From Rhodosporidiobolus odoratus (taxonomy: Eukaryota; Basidiomycota; Microbotryomycetes; Sporidiobolales; Sporidiobolaceae), in contig JAOANU010000023.1 of NCBI GenBank assembly GCA_034387635.1, positions 124,001-188,000 on the forward strand: a stretch of DNA of 64,000 bases. Reading direction: 5' to 3'. Under the pieces are notes generated by a model, which searched no databases, was not told the DNA's origin, and saw only the letters and a list, made by a program, of their open reading frames with translations. This document shows, in pieces, positions 32,987-44,155 of this stretch. How positions within the stretch are numbered: the first letter of the stretch is position 1; the number at the start of each line of letters is the position of its first letter. The position numbers and the translations under genes were made by a program.

Positions 32987-35143
32987 CTACCCAACCACCC
33001 GACTCAACCTCTGCACACTGGTCAAGACCTTGTCCCCCTCCTTGATCACCGCATTGTACCTACTGTTCTTGGCATCACTCCTGTGAGTGGTCACAACGGA
33101 CGAGACGCGGTCGATCGTACAGGGGAGACGGGACGAGGCGATAAAGCGGGCGAGATCGCTGCGAGGGTTTCCCCCCGAGAATGCGTTTGCAAAGTCAAGT
33201 CAGCGTCTCGGTACAAACGTCTCGAGGAGGAGGAGGAGGAGGAGGAGGACAAGTGCAGGGAGAAGAAGAAGAAGGGAAGGAGGGAGGAAGGGGAGGAGGG
33301 TAAACAGACGAGTCTCAACTTACGCATCCAACCACCCCTGACTGACTCCGAATGCCTGAGCCAAACTCTCCAAAGTGACACTCCGGTAACTCTCCAACAA
33401 CTGAGTGTAGGCTTTCAATCGAAGTTCACGGGTGTAATAGCGGGCGTGGGGGTGGAGGAGTAGGGAGGGGAGGAGGTGAGTTTGTTCGACGGTGGCTATG
33501 GCGGATTCGGAAGAGTGTGGCGGATCGGAGGTACGTAGGGCGGTGGTAGGGGAGAAAGGGGCAGTTTGGTAGAGGAGGAAGACGAGGCATTTACAGAGAC
33601 TTGGGTCAGTGACGCTGAAAAAAGCAAAGGAGAGAGGGAGGACTAACCGAGGGCCTTGAAGAAACCGCTGTAGTCGCACTTCCAAAGCGACTCGGCAAAA
33701 CCTTGCAAGCTCGGCAATTGCGGGAGGACAGCGAGAACCTCAGGCGAATCAATGACCTACGACAGGTTGAAGAGGCGTAGATCAGTGCCCAAGAAGTGGA
33801 AAGAAAAGAGAGAGAGAGAGAGAGGGAGAAACAAAAGGTGGGGGGAGTTGAGCGAGCAAGCGTACCTTCTTCTTGACCTCCTTCCTGTCCAACCCAAACA
33901 CGCCAGCAATGACACAAAGTCCCACAAACTCTTCATACGGGATCAATTCGGTGGCAGTAAACGTCGGAAGAGCATCAAGGAGCAGTTGGGCGGCTTGGTT
34001 GAATTGACGGATCGAGAGGCTGAAGAGTCCTCGGTAGACTTTGAGACGGTTGCGGCGGTCCCAGTCGCCCCCTTCGGCGATTAGCCTGGGATGAAGAAGG
34101 GTTGCGGAGGTACAATGGAGGAGGCCAACGGACAGCGGGACAGGGCAAGGGATCGGGGTTGAGTCGATATGCCTCAGTATACCATGAAGAGTGAGAAGGA
34201 AAGGGAGTAGTAAACGCACTTTTCTGCCCGCTCGATGCCTTCCCTGACAACCTCAAAGTCGACGTGGAAGAACCCTACGCGGATGATGGACAAGACTAGG
34301 TCGATCTTGGTACCCTTTCCGGCGGAAGCGTCAAAAGCGGCGTTGAGGGCGTCGATGGCTCTCGTCTAAGACGGGGAGAGGTTGGTTAGTCTGAGCTCGG
34401 AATGACTTTGAGGAATGGTCATAGGAGAGAAGGGAGGTGGAGGGAGAATGGCGCGGAGAGGCGAGACGGGGAAGACGGAAATGAGGCGGGCGGGCGAACA
34501 GAAAGAAGGAGACGCCAAGGCGTGGGAAGGAGAGGCAGACCCCGCGGAAGAAGGGAGAAGAGACACAGGACCGGAAGAGGACTGGACTAACCTTCTCTCC
34601 AATCTTACTCAAGTAGGCCGCCTTGTCCCTGAGAGCCTCTCCGACCTCGCTCTCGCCCAAGTTCTCGTTTGCATCCGCGTGCTTGTCGTCCAATCTCTTG
34701 AGTTCGGCCGAATTCTTTTCTTGCAGTTGCGAGAGAAGGGCCGAGGGATCGGATGTGGACGAAGAGGAAGAGGCAGAGGAGGAGGAAGAAGAAGAAGAAG
34801 AAGAAAAGACAGAGGGGGAGGTGGCGAGGAGGTGAGAGAGGTAGGGGGCCATTTCTGTGCGGTGCGGGGCATTCGACCAGAGGGTAGGCCGTCGAATCAG
34901 GACGGGGAGGAGAAGGTGCGGGTCAGTCTGCAACGAGAACGAGCCGGGTAGCGGAGGGCGAGACTGACCATCTTTTTCGATACCGTGCAGCAGTTGATGG
35001 TAGGCTCCTTGCCTGTAGTCTGATGCTTTGGGTTCCAGTAGTTTGAAGACGAGTTGAGGTAAGGCGAGGTTAGGGATGGGGAGGGGAGCGTCGTCCTGAG
35101 CTGCTGGAGGAGCCGGGGTGGTGGTGGATGCTGGAGGTGCCAT
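32987..35143 (-). CDS. RPN7: 26S proteasome lid subunit RPN7 (PSMD6)
   Basis: PCI-domain subunit of the 19S lid. ATG at 35143 starts an Ala/Pro/Thr-rich leader then [18 protein letters not shown]. Further exons give [143 protein letters not shown] and [16 protein letters not shown] (PCI winged helix). The last exon reads [18 protein letters not shown] and ends [13 protein letters not shown] (32987-32989). A Ser-rich insert (about 34745-34810) enlarges the N-terminal region. About eight short introns. Divergent to RPN6. Confidence 0.95.
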
Positions 35144-35283
35144 GGCTGTGTGCGTGGTGTATCTAGACAGTCAAGGGTGTGAGAGGGAGGGGGATATCAA
35201 GTGTGGCCGCATCATCATCTCGCATCTCGTTCTCTCTATATTGCTGTCGCTGCACCCTACGCTCTACTCTAGATACTCGAGCC
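35144..35283. promoter_or_regulatory. 140-bp bidirectional promoter between RPN7 and RPN6
   Basis: Only 140 bp separate the two start codons. There is a TATA-like TATATT near 35237 and CT-rich sequence. The yeast PACE element GGTGGCAAA was not found on either strand. Confidence 0.6.
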
Positions 35284-37470
35284 ATGTCTACACCTCAACC
35301 CTCACCAGCACTCCAAGCCGCACTCGACTCATCAAACCCAGAGTCGGCGTTGAAGGACCTCATCAACCAGGAAGCCGGTTAGTCCTCATCCCACCTTCAA
35401 CTCCCACCCCTCGACGACACTCTGACCCCCCGCTTGACCACTCACAGGACCCAACGACGACTCGCTCCTACGCGACAAGGAGCACGCCATCCTCAAACTC
35501 GCCACCACTTACCGCGACCAGCAGTACGTCCCAACTCCGACAGCCCTTTGTCGACCTCTCTGAGGGCGTCACACACTGTCACGGACGAGTGACGAGCCAG
35601 CCGCTGGACCCCGCGCCGCCTCATCTGCCTTGCCTATGCTGACTCGCCCCCTTCTCTCTCTTCTTCTTCTCGTCGCATTCTCCGACTGGTCCACACTTTC
35701 CTCAACTCCCTAGGAATGTTGAAGCTCTCTCCTCCGTCATCCGCGACAGCCGTCCCCTGGTCCAGCACCTCGCCAAAGCCAAAACTGCCAAACTGAGTGC
35801 GTTACTTTCCCCCTTCAATGCGTTCTTCCAGCCTACTGACCCCTTTCGGCGTATTCTCGCTGCCATAGTCCGAACCCTCCTCAGCCTCTTCTCCTCAATT
35901 CCCAACTCTCTCCCCGCCCAAATCACTGCCACCGAAGAATCCATCACCTGGGCCACCTCCGAGCAACGACTCTTCCTCGCTCAAAACCTCCAAGTCCGCC
36001 TGGTCGGCCTCTTCATCGACACTCAGCAGTACCCCTCGGCCTTGTCTCTCATCTCGTCCCTCCTCCGCGCCCTGAAAAAGTTGGACGACAAGCTCCTCCT
36101 AACCGAGGTTCATCTGCTTGAAGCCAGGGTCAACTACTTCCTCGCCAACATGCCCAAAGCCAAAGCCGCCCTCACCAGCGCCCGAACCGCCGCCAACTCG
36201 ATCTACTGCCCTCCGACTCTGCAAGCCGAACTGGACGGCATGAGTGGAATCCTCCACGCCGAAGAGAAGGACTACAAAACGGCTTATTCCTACTTTTTCG
36301 AATCGTTCGAAGGCTTGTCCAATCTGGATGCTGGAGGGGTTTCGGCTTCGGCGGTGGCGAATGAGGGTGGGGTGGATGCGGAGAAGGTGGTGAGGAGTTT
36401 GAAGTACATGTTGTTGTGTAAGATCATGTTGGGGTTGGTGCGTGCCTATCCCCCCTTCTCCCCTTTTCTCTCTTGCCCGTCTCTCACGTCTTGAGTCTTT
36501 CCTTCCACTGACTCCTTCTCGCTCTAAAAATGACAGGCCGACGACGTCCCCCCTCTCCTCACCTCGAAAACCGCTTCTCGCTACACCTCCCTGCCCAACG
36601 CCGAAGGCGGAGGCACTCGACCGAACGAAGATCTCGAAGCGATGAAACTCGTGGCCAAGGCACACAAAGAGAGGGATTTGAAGGAGTTTGAGAAGGTTTT
36701 GGGGGAGCGGAAAAAGGGTAAGTTGCTGTTTCCCCCTTCCCTTGCCTTATTTCTCTCTCCATCTCCCTCTCTCTCTCTCTCTCTCTCTTTCCGAACATCG
36801 CTGACGCTTTCTCTCTGGACATTGCGCGGGGCTGAAACGAATAGAACTCTCCGACGACCCCATCATCCGGTCTCACCTCGCCTCACTCTACGACACCCTG
36901 TTGGAGCAGAACCTCGTCCGACTGATCGAACCTTACTCGAGGGTTGAAATTGATGAAGTTGCGAGGTTGGTCGGGCAACCTAGGAGGGATGTTGAGAACA
37001 AGTGAGCTTAGGTTCTGACCTCCCCCTCCCCTCCTGTGTCTCTCTGCTATCATATGGATCCTCGGACAAAGACTGACCCTTGCACTCAAACCCTCGACTC
37101 TCTCTTCTCGACCCTCGACCCCGCTCCGACGCCCCTCTCTTTGTTCTTAGATTGTCGCAAATGATTCTCGACAAAGTCTTCCACGGCATTCTCGATCAAG
37201 GTGCTGGGTGTTTGATCGTGTTTGATGAACCCGAAGTGGACGTAAGTTCACCCAGTTCTCTTTTTCTCTTTTTTTTTACGTTTCTCTCCTCTCCTCCCTG
37301 GCTTTTGCGGCCGTTCCTCCTCCGTACAACCTGAGACTGACTTCGTGATTACGGTTCACGTTTTGGGGGATTTGCAACAGAAAACCTACACGACTACTTT
37401 GGAGACCATCTCGCAGGTTAGTCAGGTGGTTGACCAGTTATTCCAGAGGACCAGGACGGCCGTGATTTGA
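35284..37470 (+). CDS. RPN6: 26S proteasome lid subunit RPN6 (PSMD11)
   Basis: Scaffold subunit linking lid, base and core. ATG at 35284. Exons give [210 protein letters not shown] and the PCI motif [20 protein letters not shown]. It ends [14 protein letters not shown] (37468-37470). It matches RPN6 end to end; CSN2, a related PCI protein, lacks this C-terminus. Confidence 0.95.
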
Positions 37471-37699
37471 AGCGATTTCGCAACTTGCAATTTGAACGAG
37501 TACGCAAACTTTGTCTCTCTCTCTCTCTCTCGCGTTGCTTGCAGGAGGGTGGCACGTAGAGAACAGATTGTCAACTGGCACGACAAGATGCGAGCCTAGC
37601 CTCAGTGAGGCGCCGCGCAGCCCGATTTTGGTGAGCCAGAAAAAGAAGAGAGAAAGAAAGAAAAAAAAAACCACAATCTAGATCGCGGTAGCGTACTGC

Positions 37700-39220
37700 T
37701 CAGCCTCCCAATCGTCTTGTACGTCCTCCGTCGTCTCGCTCTCCTCCTGACGACTCGGCTCGTATGCTGAACCTTCCACTCTCAAACTCCTCCTGATACA
37801 AACGAACGCCGGCCTGCCTAAACGCATCAATCTTTTTTCGCAAAGACCGACCGTTCGGGTTCTCGTCTAGATTGGCTCGCTTGGTATGAACCGCCTCGCA
37901 TCGCAACACGACGAGCTGACCAAAAAGGACCTGCATGTCTTGCTCCGAGGCTCGAGAAAAAGGAGGACAAGGAATCGGTGTTTCCTCCTCCTGTCCAGGG
38001 GAGGTATCGAAGAGTGGGCGGAAAAGTCGAGCGGAACATGCTGAGGCTGGACCCAGATTCTCCTTGGAATGTCTCGAGTTGCCTCTACGAGGGTTGGGAA
38101 GGACAAGAAGAGAGTCGGGTGGATTGGGTTCAGGGGAAAGGATTTTCAGGACGAGGGTTTCCAGTCGAGGGAAGGTGTCTTGGGGACCATGTCGGGGAAT
38201 GACTCGGTTTCGGCATCGTCGTCAAAGTCGAACGTGAGGTTCAGATGTTCGAGGCTGGGGGCCTGAGGGCTGGACGAAAACGGGGTAGAGCTGGTCTCGA
38301 AAAGTTCTTTCGGTGACGGTGAAGTTCAGGAGTTCGAGTTTGCGGAGTCTGGAGCGAGGGAAAGAAAGGGACTCGAGTGTCGGTCCCGTGGATCGCCGCA
38401 GGGAGAAGCAGTGTAGGTTGCAACGGTCAGAGTATGAAGTTGGGAGGGATCGGTGAATGAGGTTGGCAAAGCTGGTGAAGACCCCTCCTACGGGCAGATA
38501 GTCGAAGGCAGTTCCCTTGACGATGGGAAGAGCAAGCAAAGCACTTGTCCAGCGGAGCTGGCAGACAGATATAGTGCGCCCCTGGGCCACGGCGCCCAGC
38601 CCAGGCTGTCATCACACTCCTCCGTATCGTTCTTCTGAACTTGGCGTGGGCCAATCTCGAGTCGCCGTACATGGGGAGCCGCGAGCTCGAATAGGACATT
38701 CCATTGACGGCGTTCGGCATACCACACACCGAACTCGGGCCCGAGGTCATGCACATGATGCCCGCCATGCCACACGTCGTACGAGGCGTTGTCCGTCGAG
38801 TCCGATGCTGGGGGACTTCCCGAGCTGTCGCTAGTCCAATCCGACTCGCTTTCGACCTTGGTTCCAGCCGTCTCCAACTCCTCCTCAGTGCGTAGCGGGA
38901 GTGTCGGGTTGAAGCGCATCGTGGGTACCGCTTGCGCCAGATTGTGTCGTTGAAGAAGCGTTGCTACGTAGCGCGGATCGCCTTTGTCGACAAAGCGGAC
39001 GAAGAAAGGGAGGGCAAGCTGGTACCAAGTTTTGCTGACTCGGAGGAAACGACCAAAGACGAAAGGGGCGAGGTGAGGCACATCGGGTCCGGCTTGAGCC
39101 GCGTGAGGGCCGAGAGAATCGAAGAGGTAGGAGAATACGAAGGTGACGAGCTCGTTTGGCAGGCGGGAGAGTGAGAGGGTCGAGGGTAAGAGGGAGGGTG
39201 AGAGGGAGGTGTGGACAAAG
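37700..39220 (-). CDS. F-box/LRR-like protein B, exon structure unresolved
   Basis: The best segment encodes an F-box (LPNELVTFVFSYLFDSLGPH), then LAPFVFGRFLRVSKTWYQLA, LPFFVRFVDKGDPRYVATLL, an acidic linker and LAAPHVRRLEIG. Further down, in other frames, are LRR-like pieces (QLRWTSALLALPIVKGTAFD, LRKLELLNFTV, LEHLNLTFDFDDDAE, LETLVLKILS) and a plausible C-terminus (DMQVLFGQLVVLRCEAVHTK, RQAGVRLYQEEFESGR) ending at 37700. The frame changes near 38590, 38240 and 38180; I could not explain all by good introns. The F-box exon also has no ATG, so an upstream exon is required or this is a third decaying copy. Likely role if intact: SCF substrate adaptor. Paralog of A (13365-14530). Confidence 0.5.
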
Positions 39221-39890
39221 CAGTGGGGAAGAGCTGAAGCGAAGGGAGCCAAGGGGAAGAATAGACGGTGAACTGTCAGGAAAAAAACCGTCAACAGACC
39301 GTAGCGAGGAAGACAATGGGAGAGTGCAAGCAGTACGTTACTCACTGAAAGGAGCGGAAACCGCCGAGATTGGGCGCACCCTATGCGCTGGGACAACCTT
39401 TGTTCTGTGCTGTCTTGCGACCCAGAGTGGAAGCGCAAGGTCAACCGCGAGACTGGCGGCGTGATGGTTGCTGCTGTTGGAGTAGGATGAGCGATAGATT
39501 ACTCGGCTGGGTGCTTCTAAGAGGGGTCTACAGCCGACAACAAGCGGATCGACGAGTGGGAAGCCAGTGAAGGTTCATCAGTTGGACTTGCTTCTCCGGC
39601 CTCTCACGGCTCTTCCGCTCTTTGCATGCACGTTCGTCCAGCCGGAATGGCTCGATTGCACCGCCGCACTGCACCTCGTCACCGGGATATCATGCGTCGA
39701 ACGACGTCGGCAAGGAACCACTTCTTCAAAGTTGGGTCATAATTGCGATCCCGAATCGGACTAGGCCTTCTGCTTCGGGCAAGATGATGGGTTACGCTGC
39801 AGCTTGCTCTTGTTCTTCTTCTCCTCTTTCCCTACTGCTCGCGCACTTGCCTCCGAGCTACCACCCTCCTAAACCTCACCGAAAATTACC
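39221..39890. other. Divergent region between F-box-like B and Rds1-like B
   Basis: About 670 bp. It may hold a first exon of the F-box-like gene and the promoter of Rds1-like B. ORFs shown by translation have no ATG-supported motif. Confidence 0.35.
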
Positions 39891-41441
39891 ATGCGCTCCG
39901 TCCTTGCCCTCGCCACCCTCGCCGCTGTTGCGGTCAACGCCGCCCCGGCTCCCTTCTCCAGCCTCGAGCACATGAAGCGCGACATTATCCAGCGCATGGG
40001 CAGCAACAAGCTCAACAAGCGTCAATCCGTTACCACCGGTGGTGAGTTTTCCCTTCCTCCTTGCCGTTTCTCTCTTTAGGACGGATGCTGATGTTGGTCG
40101 ACGCTGCACCGCCTTGCCTTGCCCTGCGCAGCCGACGATGTCACTATCCTCAACTTTGCTCTCACCCTCGAGCACCTCGAGGCCAAGTTCTACGCTGATG
40201 GTACATTGCCATTCCTTCTTGCCCGATCCTTCGGCTGCTCACCGTTCTGCTCACTTGTCCACAGCCATCTCCCAGTTCAACGCCTCTGACTTCGAGGCTG
40301 CTGGCTTCCCCGGTGTCTACGACGTCGTCAAGCAAGTTGGCGCCGACGAGCAGGCTCACGTTGACTTCCTCACTACCGCCCTTTCTGCTGCCGGTGCCAC
40401 CCCCGTCGAGGCTTGCAATTATACCTTCCCCGGTGCCGAGGACGTCAGCGGTTTCCTCGCCCTCTCTCAGGTCATTGAAAACGTCGGCGTTTCCGCTTAC
40501 CTTGGTGCGTGCTTCTTGCTGCTCACCGCTGTCTGCCGCTATTAGCGCCGTTTCTTCCCTTGCTTCTCACTGACCACCGTTTCGTCGTGCACAGGCGCGG
40601 CTGGCTCGATCAACAACACCGACTACCTCACCGCTGCCGGTTCGGTCTTGACTGTTGAGGCCCGTCACGCCGCCGCTATCCAGTTCATCCACGGTTACCA
40701 GCCTGCTTCGCAGCCAATGGGTGCGCCTCGCCTCTCTCCGCCAGGTCGTCTTCACCTACGAGCATGGCTGTGACTGACTCGCCTACACCTTCATCGTTAC
40801 AGACACTCCCCTCTCCGCCTCCAACATTGTCACCATTGTCTCTCCCTTCTTCACCTCGTGCCCGTCTGGCTCCGCCCCTACCATCACGGGTAACACTGCT
40901 TTGAACGTCACCACCACTGCTCCGGCCATCAACTCGACCCTCGAGCTCGTCCCCGCCAACTCGTCCGTCATTGAGGGCAAGGACACTGTATACTGTGGGT
41001 TTGCTTCGTGAGTCTTCTTTGCCTTTCCCTCCGTCGGCGGCCGCTTTGACGATCACCGGACCACCCAAGCTGACCTTCCCAACTCTCCTTTCCACCCTCC
41101 GCAGCGGCCTCGCCTCTGCCTTCTCCACCTACGAGAACGGCTCCTGCGACATCCCCTCGCAAAACATCACCGCCGGCCAAACCTATGTCCTCCTGACCAC
41201 CGGCCCCTCCCTTCTCGCCGACTCCATCCTCGCTGGCCCGGCTATCCTCTCTCTCGATGTCGCCAACCTCACTGTTGGTCCCTTTGTCGGCGCGATGGCC
41301 AGCTCAACCTCCAACTCTATCTCCTCTTCCGCTTCGTCGACCATGCTCAGCTCGGCCTTCAGCGCCGTTGCTACCGGTGTCTCGAGCATCTCGAGTGCCG
41401 TCTCCAGCGCTTACGCCTCCGCCACCGCCTCGAGCGCCTAA
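39891..41441 (+). CDS. Secreted Rds1/ferritin-like domain protein, copy B
   Basis: Paralog of copy A with the same exon plan. Signal peptide MRSVLALATLAAVAVNAAPA, pro-region with Kex2-type LNKR|QSVTT, ferritin-like segments LNFALTLEHLEAKFYAD, GADEQAHVDFLTTALSAAG, VEARHAAAIQFIHGY, then SPFFTSCPSGSAPT and a glycosylated Asn/Ser/Thr-rich part. The exon pair around 40960-41265 and the intron inside it are nearly identical to copy A, while the other introns differ. The C-terminus is a Ser/Ala-rich stretch (SSISSAVSSAYASATASSA) without the hydrophobic GPI tail of copy A, so this form may be released or wall-associated differently. Confidence 0.88.
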
Positions 41442-42035
41442 AAAGCGTCAAGCAAGCTATAATGTATCAGTTGCTGAACGCTTAGCCTCAGATAACTTCT
41501 AATAGACACTACTCTTTTGACCTCCCCTTCTTTCGTTTTCCACTTGTCGATAGTTTTTCAACCTAACCCAAAGACTACTGTAGTCTCGCATCCTCATCGA
41601 CGCCCATGCGCGTCTTGCTTATCACCAGGAATAGTAATCAAGCAACTACATCACCGTGTCTGCCTTGGATTCCATATGCTGTGGCTGCCCTCAAAGGAAG
41701 TCCCGCCTTTGCAAGTAAGCGTAAGAGAGGTCCGAGCCACGGCGGGTTCAGAAATATTCTCTATTCCGCCCCTTGCTCGGCGAAATGAATGAGTACCAAA
41801 CAATGCAGCACATCATCGAAGCTATGCCAGATTGTTGTCAGCCCCGGTTTCGTCAACGTTGACTCTGCTGGGCTTAACTTGAATCCAACCAGCGAAACGT
41901 CACAAGTAAGAATTCGTCACCTGTACTTAGTGTAACGCGTAACAAATTCCGTCTTGCCACCACTTTGCCATACGATCACTCGCTGTCCCAGTGCTACCTA
42001 TCGGCGTCGACTGACCAGAGTCCGTCGCACCCATT
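41442..42035. other. Intergenic upstream of ARPC1
   Basis: About 590 bp, no supported gene. An ACGCGT hexamer lies at about 41935. Confidence 0.4.
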
Positions 42036-43564
42036 ATGCCGGAAATCCACCATCTTGTGAACGCTCCCGTCACCGCGCACGCTTTCAACGGCGACCGCAC
42101 CCGTCCGTCTCGTCCTCATCCTCCCGCCCCACCCTCCGCTAATCTATCTCGCATGGCTCGCAGAGGTTGCTGTCTGCCCCAATAGCAATGAAGTACACAT
42201 CTACGCTTTCGACGGTACCACGTGGCAGCTTCAACACACTCTCGCCGAGGCAAGTCCTGTCCTCCCCCCTCGTCATCCTACCTCGAGCTGACCCCCCTTG
42301 AATGTAACAGCACGACAAGCTCGTCACCTCAATCGACTGGGCGCCGCAAACGAATCGTATCGTGACCTGCGCGCACGACCGCAACGCCTATGTCTGGACC
42401 CTTGAAACCTCCCCCGAAACTGGTCTGCCTATCTGGCAGCCTGTCCTCGTCCTCCTTCGCATCAACCGCTCTGCGACCTTCGTTCGCTGGTCTCCCAACG
42501 AGGAGAAATTCGCCGTGGCATCCGGCGCTAGGACTATTTCGGTTTGTCAGTATGATGCGGAGCAGAATTGGTGGGTCGCGAAGCATTTGAAGAAACCGCT
42601 CAGGACCACGGTATTGAGCTTGGATTGGCACCCGAATTCGGTACTGCTTGCGGCTGGTGGAGCGGATGGAATCGCGAGGGTGTTCTCGGCTTTCATCAAG
42701 GGGGTTGACGCCAAGTTAGTTTTCTGCTCCCTCCTGACGTTTCCCGCCAGTATCCAACCGTGTGCGACCAAACGCTCTACTGACGTCTTGTCTCTTGCTG
42801 CAGGCCGCCTCCTTCCCCCTGGGGCGAGCGCCTTCCGTTCAACACGGTTTGCGGCGAGTTTATCGGTCCCTCCGGAGGCTGGGTACACGGTATCGCCTTC
42901 TCGCCGAGCGGTGACGCTCTCGCTTTTGCTTGTGCGTGTCTAACGTCTTTAATACAAGAAGGGTGTGTTCTCGTATGCTTATGCACCTGACTCGACAGCG
43001 CACGACTCGACAATCTCGGTCGTCTACCCTTCCGCCCCGGAGCAACCTCCCCAAGCTCAATACACGATCAACCTCCCCTCTCTTCCAGCTTTGACCCTCA
43101 TCTTCACTAGCGAAACCTCCCTCATCGCTGCTGGACACGACTGTCAACCCCTCGTCTTCGAAGGCTCCCTCGAACAAGGTTGGCAGCAAACCGGCTCACT
43201 CGACCAGCGTATCGGAGGCAAGAGCGCCTCTGCCGCTTCGAGGACCCCTGTCGGTGGAGTCGGTCGCCTCAACCGCTCCGAGGCGTTCAACATGTTCCGC
43301 GCGGCGGATTCTCGCGGGGTTTCCTCGGCTGGTGGTGCTCCAGGCGGTGGAGCGGGTGGGCTGGGGCAGCAGCTCACTTCGCAAGGGACCGAGTTGCTTA
43401 CGGTGCACCAGAACACGATTACGAGCGTCCGAGCTTACGAGGGCGGGAATGGGACGGATGTGAGCAAGGTTAGCACGACGGGCGTGGATGGGAGGTTGGT
43501 TATTTGGCCGGTTCAAGGTGGGGTTGCGGGCGTTACGCAGGGCGTTGGGCAACTTGGCATGTAG
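42036..43564 (+). CDS. ARC40: Arp2/3 complex subunit ARPC1 (WD40)
   Basis: Beta-propeller subunit of the actin-nucleating Arp2/3 complex. ATG at 42036 starts [20 protein letters not shown]; an intron follows, then [16 protein letters not shown]. Blades include [122 protein letters not shown] and [15 protein letters not shown]. The insert with [17 protein letters not shown] is the ARPC1-specific helix region that contacts the complex, and [14 protein letters not shown] closes the propeller. Stop 43562-43564. Convergent with DAD3. Confidence 0.95.
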
Positions 43565-43658
43565 GAGACGTGGACATAGTAGCTTTGTATTCACTGTACA
43601 ACCCCCAAACGTAATCGAAACAGGTACAGAAACATCAACCTCTTCGGTCGCCTCCTCT

Positions 43659-44064
43659 TCATCGCTGTATTTCTTCCTCGTACTGCTGCTGGTCCTCTCG
43701 TTGTCGCAATAGTGACCAGACGGATGCTACAGGGTGTTACGAATGTCAGGAAGGTAGTGGTTCCGGAGGAGACGGAAAAGAGAGGAACGCACCCTTGAAG
43801 AGGGTGAGGATCAAGCCCAGCTTTCTCTCGAGGGGGCGGAGCTCGCTCAGCACTTGCGGCTGGATGGTAGACAAGCGCTGAACGACGGCAGTGATCTGCA
43901 GGACAGAGGTCGACGCGTTGTTGCGCGGTGAGGACGGCGAAAGGGGAATGAGGAAGAGCGAGACTGACCTCGTCGAGGTTGGCGGCTGTGGCACTGTACT
44001 CATCCAATACCTGTGATTCCAGCCTGGCTATGACTTCGTGTGCTGGTGGTGTTGATTGTGCCAT
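43659..44064 (-). CDS. DAD3: DASH complex subunit DAD3
   Basis: Small outer-kinetochore protein, about 88 residues in three exons, part of the microtubule-binding DASH/Dam1 ring. Exon 1 from ATG 44064: MAQSTPPAHEVIARLESQVL, DEYSATAANLDE. Exon 2: ITAVVQRLSTIQPQVLSELR, PLERKLGLILTLFK. Exon 3: ASVWSLLRQREDQQQYEEEI and QR-stop at 43659-43661. The pattern VLDEY...LxxLRPLERKxxLVxTLxKASVxS is that of DAD3. The three pieces join in frame at good GT-AG sites, so a single-frame reading would miss the gene. Confidence 0.88.
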
Positions 44065-44155
44065 GACGGACAAAGGGGAAGAGGCGACTCGAGACAGGGG
44101 GTCTCGACTCACGAGGCAGACTCGCCTCCCTCGGTTCCTCCTGCGTTGATATTCC

